Source of the DNA: Selaginella moellendorffii
Taxonomy: Eukaryota; Streptophyta; Lycopodiopsida; Selaginellales; Selaginellaceae
Direction of reading: 5' to 3'
Length of the DNA: 64,000 nucleotides
Assembly (NCBI RefSeq): GCF_000143415.4
Contig: NW_003314376.1
Location: 341,188-405,187, forward strand
The position numbers were made by a program, and so were the translations under genes. Every line of letters starts with the position of its first letter. Position 1 is the first letter of the stretch. Positions 56,200-64,000 of the stretch are shown piece after piece. Below the pieces are notes generated by a model, which was given only the letters and a program-made list of their open reading frames with translations, was not told the DNA's origin and made no database searches.

Positions 56200-56520
56200 T
56201 GGAAAGGGGATTTGGATTTTCACATGGACCAAATTGTAGAAACCATTGCTAGGCTCCCGACCAACAATGGAGGGATGACAACAGAACTTTTATGGGCAGC
56301 AGACACAGCATGTTTAGCTACCATTCTCATGCCAATTATTGACTATCTCCTTCACACAAGCCTTCCAGAATTCTAGATAATCAACCGCATTGTGCCTATT
56401 TATAAAAGTGGCAAGATGATGCTCCTGACCAACTATTGGATGATAGCAATATTTAGTATCTTTCAAAGCAAATTGAAAAAGAGATCTCCATGAAAACACA
56501 ATGCTAGTTAGGGTTTCACA
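56200..56520 (+). mobile_element. LINE-type reverse transcriptase remnant
   Basis: A plus-strand frame reads ...NNGGMTTELLWAADTACLA..., then after one stop NRIVPIYKSGKMMLLTNYW, matching the early RT block of non-LTR elements (positions of 'vvPixKxG', 'NYRpI' and the following 'SIF'). It is broken by stops and is a fragment only. Confidence 0.55.
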
Positions 56521-57733
56521 ACCAATGCTCTTAGACCATCTTGTCACCTTGTGCATTCTAATAGAACACATGAGGTTGGGCCACAACAAAACATTGGCGC
56601 CTCATGTGCTAGAAGCTACATGATGAGTATGTCCTTGACAGGGATGGTCCAAAGTTGAGTTGAGCTCACGAGTTGAGCTTAATTCAGCTCAAGTCAATGC
56701 TAGTTAACATAGTCAACCATAAGTCTTATAAGGAAATTTTAAGTCAGAAAAATGTTATTCTTTGGTGAACTTGAAATTTATGAATTTAAGTATCAATGGT
56801 TCAGAGAGATTTCTATTTTTTGAATCTTTCTAATGCAGTTTATACAATTTCTAGAATTAAAAGTTCATCTGAACCCATAGAAATTTTTGGGCTTTATTGG
56901 TCCTAAATAAAATGGGAATATTGAAGTTCGAATGAACCTAAAATTTCTATTGTACATTTCAACATTTTAACATTTCAACAATTGACCAGAAATATATAAA
57001 TAATTTAAAACACTGATTCACTCGTTCATTCTTTAGGGTTTACAGAGATAGGAAGTAAGGAAGACAAAAAATCTATAAGTAGTTTTAGCATACAGAAATG
57101 TGAGAATGTTAATTTTATTTCACTACCACAATCTCTATATTATACACCTGGTCCTTATTACCCATCCGGGAATGTGGAGACCATTGTCACTATTGATAAA
57201 AATGCTTCTGCTACTTCCAAAACAACAATCCAGAGCAAGAGAAAAGAAGAAATGGACAGCACAGTGGAAAGCACTAATAAATCCACTTTATAAACCTTTC
57301 AATGGCTTTTGTAATCCACTAAAATATTATAAAAAAAGTAAGTTTTTTATATATATCTTATTCCTTTTGATATGTTTTGTCTTTACAAAGGTATATGATA
57401 TGGACAAATCAAAGAATTAAATCTATATATGATTTTGGGATTGAAAGGTAATCTTGAAAAAAGGCATATTCGTGTGCCTGTGTGTATTCGCCATTATTAT
57501 ATATGGCAGGCCAGCTATATAAAATAAGGCTACATATTAATTATATGCTAGTTTCTAGCTTCTGAAACCCTATAGCCACTTGTCTCTCATAGTAGGTTGT
57601 AATTACTAAGACTAACAATTATCATTCAATATAGTGTCATATCATAATAAAACATCATTCCCGAGATTAAATTATAGTATATTAATCAAAGAATTCTTAT
57701 TGCTGGGAAGTTTAATTCTTCTTGTATGTTACA
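56521..57733. other. AT-rich spacer, no gene recognised
   Basis: Includes short direct repeats of gagttgagct/aattcagctc around 56650-56700 and a plus-strand frame at 57170-57300 (ETIVTIDKNASATSKTTIQS) of unknown identity that is broken by stops. Confidence 0.4.
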
Positions 57734-58288
57734 ATGGTTAGGAAGAAGTTTACTTTTGGTCCCAGAGGCCTTTTATATAAGTTTTCACCTCCATCTCCAA
57801 TCTCAACCAATAATCCACCTTCACCTCTACACAACAATCCTCCTTTTCATTTTGAGAGCTATTGTGAGGCTCTTCCATTTGTGACCTCGAGTGCAACTGA
57901 ATAAGAACTCCTTCTTTATGATATTATTAAAAGAGTTGGATTGCCTCCAATGCTTCAAGAGCGATGTCAATATTTTCTTCAAGATCTTGCTCCAAATATG
58001 GCAGGGGAGCTTAATGTAGATACATATTATCTTTAGTGTTTTATATGTAACTTTTATTTAAACAAGACAGATGGTTGCATGGGTTTGGTAAATTTTATTG
58101 AGCATTGTCGCAAATGCCCAAGAGCGAGTTTAGAAGGTGTGCACGCGTGGATGTATAAGAAAATCAAGAAAGAATTAAAAACACATAGCTATTATGATTT
58201 CATGGTGGAGAACAATATTCCATTGGTGAACACTACATCAATAAGTGCTGAATATGGGATATTTAAGCCACCCTTTAATGTAATGTGA
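57734..58288 (+). pseudogene. Unknown Cys/His-containing protein, tandem copy 1, with two stops
   Basis: One frame of 185 codons from ATG 57734 (MVRKKFTFGPRGLLYKFSPP) to TGA. Pro/Ser-rich N-terminus, a LPPMLQERCQYFLQDLAPNM helix, then a Cys-x2-Cys ... His-x2-Cys arrangement (CFICNFYLNKTDGCMGLVNF, IEHCRKCPR), and a basic end (WMYKKIKKELKTH). Internal stops: TAA at 57902-57904 (copy 2 has CAA, Gln) and TAG at 58034-58036 (copy 2 also has a stop there). I do not recognise the family. The Cys/His spacing suggests a small zinc-binding module, which is an inference. Confidence 0.6.
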
Positions 58289-58546
58289 AAGTCATGCATA
58301 GTTTTTTCAAAAGTTTAATTTTTTATGAGTAAAGTGGAGAATCTTATATTTTCGAGAATGATATTATTCTAGCATGTATAAAGATATTATTATATATACA
58401 AGTGGTTCTGACACTGTTATAATTTTGAAGTTCCATTTTTGAGACTGACAATTTAAACTATCAAGAACCCCTAGATCTTTTCTTAGTATAAATACTGACA
58501 AGGGATGCTTTCAACATTGAAATTTCAGTTTGTTTAGAGTGTAAGA

Positions 58547-59182
58547 ATGGCTAGGGAAAATGCTATTACTTCTCGCACTTGGCCCCCATGCATTTCATAT
58601 GAGTCTTCACCTTCGTCTCCAACTTCTACCAACATTCCACCCTTCCCTCCACACAACAATCGTTGTGAGGCTTTTTCTTTTGTAGCCCCAAGTGTGACTG
58701 AACAAGAGATCCCTCTTCCAGATAATGTTCTAAATGTTGCTACTAAAGATGGATTGCCTCATATGCTTCAAGAGTGATGCCAGATGTTTCTTCAAGATCT
58801 TGCTCCAGATATGGCTGAAACTTTTGAAAGAATGAACACATATTATCTCTAATGTCCCATTTGCTACTTTTATTTAGATAAAACGGAAGGCTGTATAGGT
58901 CTAGAAACTTTTCTAAAACACTGTCACAACTACCCAAGAACTGGTGTGGAAGGTGTGCATAAATGGATGTATAAAAAAATCAAGAAAGAGTTAAGAACAC
59001 ATAAACATTATCATTTCATGGTGAGGAACAATATTTTGTTAGTAAATGCTACATCCACAAGTGTTGAATATGGTATTTTTATTCCAGCCACTAATAATTC
59101 TTACACTATGATATTATCCATCCCCCCCCCCCCCCCCCCCCCTCTCGCCTTTTTTTTATTAACAAAATTGTATTACCTATAG
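58547..59182 (+). pseudogene. Unknown Cys/His-containing protein, tandem copy 2, with two stops
   Basis: Paralogue of 57734-58288, 813 bp downstream in the same orientation, from ATG 58547. The N-terminus is more diverged; from LPHMLQE onward similarity is high (CPICYFYLDKTEGCIGLETF, KHCHNYPR, MYKKIKKELRTH, SVEYGIF). Internal stops: TGA at 58775-58777 (copy 1 has CGA, Arg) and TAA at 58850-58852, the same codon as the TAG in copy 1. A 21-C tract (59122-59142) lies near the 3' end. Confidence 0.6.
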
Positions 59183-59518
59183 ATAATAAACTAATAATAC
59201 TTGTAATTATGAAATTTGACAGACTGACACTATAACTTTGTCATCTCTAACACTGACACTGTCTCTGTCACTGACACTATCACTGTCGCTATCTACTGCA
59301 CTAAAACTGTTAGTGTCACAATCATTATCATATTGACATATGACACATCTTTCTCATTGCAAGTGGATGCATTCAATTGTCTTTTAATGTATCATTAATA
59401 AATAGATTTTTCATACCACTCCTCAATTTACACATTGCATATGATGTGCCATGCATACCTAGGAAGACTTCTAGAAAACTAAATATATATTATTTATAAG
59501 TTTTTAAAACATCATAAA
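59183..59518. repeat. Spacer with imperfect (CTGACACT)-type repeats
   Basis: 59221-59330 contains about ten imperfect copies of ctgacact/actgtcact, some as palindromes. No gene. Confidence 0.5.
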
Positions 59519-60908
59519 TTACCTCTTAGAAGCAATTGATAGAGAAGGACAAAAACCTCTAAGACGGCATTTGAAGAACTCATATTCTTCAATCGCAAAC
59601 ATTGATCTACCAGAGTCACGTGCTGCTTCGACCATCGAACCACTACCTGCTGTGCAATCGATGACAACACCTCTAGTTGGGCAATAAAGCTCAAGTAGGA
59701 TATGCATCACCGATGGAGATCAAAACCGATACCCAGACAATGTGTTGCAGATGTTGTCGTCTACAAGATTTGGTATGATGTCAGTAAAGCTATTATACCC
59801 TAGCAAAACCCTTGCAACATGCTCGCTATCACGAAAACCGTCATTTTCTCTTCTGTAGAACATATGGTAGGTCCACATTATAACTTGAATAATAAAACTT
59901 TAGAGACAACCAAAATAGAAGATGATTTTTTACCTTCTTTGGCATCTCGACCCCAACACTATCCATAATGCACCCGGAAGAGAACCTCTTGAAGTTGACT
60001 TGACTTGCATACCTCATAAGGTAGGACATCCAATGGGGGTCATTCAAGATAATGAAGGCAACTTGACTGTTTGTGTAAAGGAGAATTGCTGCCAAAAGGA
60101 ATGCATCTTTCAAGTGGTCTTTAGTCAAGTTGTTCCAGCTTGGGACATCACCATTAGCATCTGGAAGACCATCTGGCATGTCAAAGAGCATGAAGTTTGT
60201 GCTCTTGAGTGGTCACCTATGGATCTTCTGACAAAAGCGCTCCCACTTTTGCCAGATAGCCATATTCTTAGCATCCTCCTCAAAAGATGCCATCAATGAA
60301 CTGTAGGAACCAATAAAGATCCCAACTTCACCACGAAATGCCACTGGAGAAACAGAGCAAATCTAGGGGGAGAAGACAAAGATAAAATGTGAACTTAAGA
60401 AAAATTTACATACTGTCATGTGGTGTGTGGTAGATGTAAGTTCCTCTAAGTCCTCTTCTCGAGCATCAAGACAAGCTAGAATGAAGTTACTCCTGACAAG
60501 TTTTGCTGCAACCATTTTGAGGAACTAAGAAAAGGAGAGAATTAAAAGAAATATACCTCAAGAAGTTCCTCAGTTATGGGGAATCATCATCACTGTTGAC
60601 TAATTCCTCCAGATGTGGATTTGCATGCTTTCGTTGAGGTAGAACTTCTTGGACATTCTGGTTCTCTTGCTAGACTTCGTCTGGAGGAATTTCTTGCAAG
60701 TCATTCTCACCGCCATCTTCACTCTCCTTGCCATTGGCACCAACAGTGTTGACATTCTCATGGCTATCATCTTCGTCATTCGGCACATCCTCATTGTTGC
60801 CTCTTGCAACCTCTCGGTGGGTTGGTGTATAATCTGGCATCTCTAATTCCCAAGGACAAGCTCTCTTTATTGCTGCTAGAAACTTCATTGTTGTCGGGTA
60901 CATACCTC

Positions 60909-60967
60909 CATCTAGGGTTCTCTTGTAGACGGGCCGGGATCTGGAGGAACATTAGGAGGAGGCATCG
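60909..60967 (-). mobile_element. Short gypsy-type 3' pol fragment inside the methyltransferase-like gene
   Basis: The minus strand here (gatgcctcctcctaatgttc...ctacaagagaaccct) matches the last 50-60 bp of the pol region in elements B (55588-55636) and A (37175-37230). It keeps a GC-richer version than either element. Confidence 0.65.
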
Positions 60968-62734
60968 GCGGATCTGTAGATGGTATTAACCTCAGGAGTC
61001 ATGTGCATACCGGTGTTTCGAGAGGAACGCCTCTATATTGGAGATACCTATAATAGAATATAAATAAATTGAGTATAGTTGAGAAATTGTATGTTACCTA
61101 AAAGTCGCTCAACACATAAAGTAAGGTTGGCCAAGTTACTTATCAAATGGAGTCATGCTTGTGGCCTTCTTTGGGAGCCAGTCCTCTCCGAGTTTTGTAA
61201 GCTTAGTGGTGATGAAGTCCTTGAATGGAAGTTGCTCAAGATCATCCCCTATGAAAGGCACTAGAAACATCTCCCCTTCATATACAGTTTGTGAAATGTA
61301 GACAATCCTCCTCATCACAGTCTCCATCATACTATCCAAACCTTTTTCTCCTTCTCTGAGTCTGCTATTGAGGTTGTTCAAAATGTGTATCTGTTCCTCA
61401 TATGTAAGCTTTGATTTTGAGATATTGTAAAAAATCTCATCTGGAGTCTTGCCCACTAAGAAATAACTTTTGTTAGTAACCTTTATGTAAACGCAAACAA
61501 TACTTACTTTCATGACAAGCAATCTCTATTATAATATCAAACCACTCCTTCGGGTGTTGAGGGTCAACCACACTAAGTAATTTCTTTACCTTTGTCTTCT
61601 TTGTGTTATTGATTTTCCTGTCAATTGCAGCTAAATGCTCCAAGAGTTGTTGATCATTTTCAGCTCGATGCGATTGTGCATATGCATCTTGCTTAACCTT
61701 CATCAATGGCTGAAGATAACACAAACATTCTATGATAAGAAGTATACTTGGAAGAACATACCTTACTCCACATAGCTATCATAAAAGCCACTGAATTCTT
61801 GTACCATCTATTGGCATTTTGACAACCTTGTTGATGCCGAATAAGTGATGCTAAATCATCACCATAGTGACTGTAGATTGCATCCTCGTTGAGATTGGCA
61901 AGAAACTAGATTTGCTTGATATCATGTACTAGGTTTTGTTTCTGCACTGCAAACTGTCCCAACCTGCAAAACACAAATTCTTAAAAGTGATTGAAGAGGG
62001 AGGGGTACTTACGCATTAATTTTGTGGCAAGCTATCACAAGCCTTGCCACATCTAGAGATCCTCTTGTGTGTACATGTCCAACCCGAACATTGATGTGAT
62101 AGACAGGATCGTCTCGGAAGCATTCATTGATGCACTTCATCCACGCACACTAGTGATGATTCCTGTCGATAATGTAGAACATTTTCCCCACAAATTGTTG
62201 AGTCTCAAGATGGCTCATAAGCATGTTGTCAAATTTGCGAGACTTCATTTTCCAAATGTCATCCCAAGCCCTCTCGATTTCCGGTGACACCGAGAGGGTA
62301 TTTGTTGTTCCTGGCTTGAAGACCGAAACAAGGAACATACCTATATTTGTCCCAAGGCCATTTTGTTTGTACAGACTATAGATGTCCATGTTGACAAAGT
62401 GCGGTGAAATAGACTGAACAATGCTTGTCTGAGTGAATTGACATAGTGGGATTTCTCAGATCATGTCTCCCGGGCCTTCCCACTTGAGAGACTCCAGAGT
62501 CATGTGAATAGCCTTCTCTTTAGTTCTCAAAACTGTCCATTGGAAGCACTTATTGACAATGTGTTCAGGTAGCTCCACTTCTCTTTCAGCTTCAGCTACA
62601 CTTCCAGTAGCACCATTATCAGATCTAGCCCCCGGCTCAGGCCCAACACCCCTGTCAAGCACACTTGGGCACTGCTCTGTAATGTAGCTAATTTCTACCA
62701 TATTTTGTGAATATGAAAAGAGTAGTGGCATTTG

Positions 62735-62945
62735 TGGTTGTGGATGCAATGGTAGTGACACTGCTGGTGGTGATGATGGTGGTGGTGGTGGTGGTAATAA
62801 TGGCGATGATGGTAGAGGTGGTAATGGTGGTGATAATGGTGGTAATAATGGTGGTGATGAAGGTAGAGGTGGCAATAGTGGTGGTGGTGGTGGTAATGGT
62901 GGTGAAGGTGGTGGTGGTATCGATGGCGGTGGTGGCAAAAATAGG
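62735..62945. repeat. Low-complexity (GGT/GGA)n coding repeat (poly-Pro on minus strand)
   Basis: An imperfect trinucleotide array that encodes a long Pro/Leu/Ser-rich tract in the first recognised exon of the methyltransferase-like gene. Val/Met-rich and His-rich frames in other phases are shadows. Confidence 0.75.
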
Positions 62946-63159
62946 GGTGCATGTGGAGTGGAGATATCTAGTTGCGAAGACGATAGAGTTGTCGCTGTGG
63001 AAATCTCTATCTGAAGGTCAACTTGATTGTCATCCTGAATCTCATCTTCCTCATGTCTTCTCTTTGATCCAACATCCTTCTCTTTTTGTAGTTGCTTCTA
63101 TTTCTGAAAATAAAAAAAACTCATTATAAATTAAAAATGCATAAGAAGCAGGGACTTTG

Positions 63160-63600
63160 GGGCATAGACTCGGCACAAGTGCCGGTTTGCCAGCGAACCA
63201 ACCCTCCCCAAAGCGCCAAGTCCAAGTGCCCGGGCCAGGCACTTGGCACTGGCATTTGGCCCCCCCCCCCAAGTGCGTTGGCCAGCCCGCCCCCAAGTGC
63301 CTTGGCCGGCCTGCCCCCAAGCGCCCACTGCCGAGTGCCCACCCCCAATTGCATTTGCCAGCTCGCACCAAATGCCCAATGCGGGCATTTGGCACAAGCA
63401 TTTGGCCCAACCCCAAGTGCCTTGGCTGGCCCACCCCCAAGCACCTTTGCTGGCTCTGCGCTGAGTGCCTGGACACTTGGCATGGGCACTTGGCACAGGC
63501 GCCGGTTCGCCAGCGTACCAATGGCCTGCCTGGGCGGAGTGCCCGACCAAATGCCCGGCCCGGGCACTTGGCAGCGGCGCCGGCAGCACTGGGCACAGGG
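63160..63600. repeat. GC-rich minisatellite (ggcacttggc-type)
   Basis: Multiple imperfect units of cccccaagtgccttggccggcc-type sequence of about 25-35 bp, plus a longer direct duplication: the block starting ggcaca-g-gccggtt-gccagcg at about 63170-63260 recurs at 63490-63580. A C11 tract is at 63260-63270. The region is strikingly GC-rich inside AT-rich DNA. Open frames through it on both strands are repeat artefacts, although it could be the promoter or first exon of the minus-strand gene downstream. Confidence 0.75.
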
Positions 63601-64000
63601 GCGACAGCACTAGGCACGTAGCGGTGGCACTGAGCTGGGCAGCGGTGGTGCTGGTCACGGCAGCGACGGTGTTGGTCATGGTAGCGATGGTGCTGGGCAG
63701 CAGAAGTGCTGGGCACGGCAGTGGCAGTGCTGCGCAGCAGCGGCCCTGGGCAGTGGTGGTGCTGGGCGTGGCGTGGCATGGGCGTGGCAGCGCTAGGCGC
63801 GGCGGCGTTGGGCGTGGCGTGGGAGTGGAGGAGAGGGAGTGAAGGAGTAAAAAACTTACTCTTGGCAGCATTCTGTTCGATGCTGGTGGATCCCGCAGTC
63901 ACTCCCAACCTCCCACTCTAGTTTTTGTAAAACCCTAATGCCGGTGCAGCTGCCCTCTAATCCTAACCTAATGCTTTCATCACAGCCGTTCATCATGGAT
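63601..64000. other. GC-rich low-complexity flank (ggcagcggtggt-type)
   Basis: Continues as imperfect gctgggca/ggcagcg repeats up to about 63840, then ordinary sequence. A minus-strand ATG at 63908 opens a long Ala/Pro/Gly/His-rich frame; it might be the first exon of the gene at 59519-63100, but composition alone could produce it. Confidence 0.4.

Larger units (their letters stand above)
59519..63100 (-). pseudogene. Decayed multi-exon gene with permuted amino-methyltransferase-like C-terminus
   Basis: Exons recognisable on the minus strand: 62013 to about 63100 (Pro-rich, then a conserved-looking domain ending HVHTRGSLDVARLVIACHKI), 61762-61963, 61508-61709, 61140-61455, about 60560-61050, 59934 to about 60360, and 59519-59852, most with GT-AG borders. 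The 60 kb exon reads FMLFDMPDGLPDANG...WNNLTKDHLKDAF...; the last exon reads VVIDCTAGSGSMVEAARDSG then SMFAIEEYEFF. The Asp-Pro-type acceptor motif before the glycine-rich SAM motif matches beta-class (bacterial-type N4/N6) DNA methyltransferases. Nonsense codons: 62456-62458, 62150-62152, 61906-61908, 60670-60672, 60213-60215 and 59720-59722. The function of the N-terminal two thirds is unknown. Confidence 0.6.

Noticed and set aside
62695-63129. Val/Met-rich plus frame and His-rich minus frame
   Set aside because: Shadows of the trinucleotide array that encodes the Pro-rich exon.
63092-63908. Several 100-285 codon frames on both strands
   Set aside because: Open only because of the GC-rich minisatellite; all frames repeat the same short peptides.
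1-64000. CRISPR arrays, rRNA genes, bacterial operons
   Set aside because: None seen; spliced genes and retroelements show a plant nuclear sequence.

Overview
This is a nuclear plant contig, most likely from a lycophyte such as Selaginella. Evidence: spliced genes with very short GT-AG introns (mostly 48-73 bp), many pentatricopeptide repeat (PPR) genes including one with a DYW RNA-editing domain, a class I TCP transcription factor, plastid-type proteins, and gene islands packed tail-to-tail or head-to-head between long AT-rich, repeat-filled stretches. The species assignment is inference; no marker gene proves it.

Layout. 1-5300: AT-rich DNA with a dispersed repeat family, a tRNA-Ala-like fragment, a possible His-rich membrane protein and a broken PPR gene. 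5587-11089: a duplicated PPR(+)/DUF3067(-) convergent unit; in the left copy the PPR is intact and DUF3067 is reduced to its last exon, in the right copy DUF3067 is intact and the PPR is scrambled. A germin-like pseudogene with two nonsense codons lies between them. 11262-22246: a dense gene island with an MRS2/CorA-type Mg2+ transporter (13 exons), two tail-to-tail GH17+X8 beta-1,3-glucanases, a DUF1995 plastid protein sharing a 66-bp head-to-head interval with prefoldin subunit 5, and a glutamine-rich class I TCP factor. 22247-26223: TCP upstream region with GA/CT tracts and palindromic G-boxes. 26224-28668: a P-class PPR gene.

28669-40080: AT-rich repeat desert containing a bulb-type lectin gene with triplicated 5' flank, telomere-like repeats, a TA/TG microsatellite, a degenerate Ty3/gypsy element carrying a nested solo-LTR-like insertion with a 5-bp target duplication, and another copy of that repeat. 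40083-48590: an ABCG3-like half-transporter with degenerate ATPase motifs (interrupted by a 100-N gap), a patch of coding debris, and a DYW-class PPR gene. 48600-64000: a second repeat desert with LINE remnants, a second gypsy element, two tandem copies of an unrecognised Cys/His-containing gene (both with stop codons), and a decayed multi-exon gene whose last exons resemble a permuted, bacterial-type amino-methyltransferase (acceptor-site motif before the SAM-binding motif). The window ends in GC-rich minisatellite DNA.

Functional themes in the intact genes are organelle biology (PPR proteins, DUF3067, DUF1995, MRS2), cell wall/callose turnover (GH17 pair) and transport. The most unusual content is the methyltransferase-like gene with intact splice sites but nonsense codons in several exons, and the reciprocal decay of the PPR/DUF3067 duplication. 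All exon boundaries were assigned by eye from GT-AG signals, reading frame and family knowledge; no alignment or database search was run.
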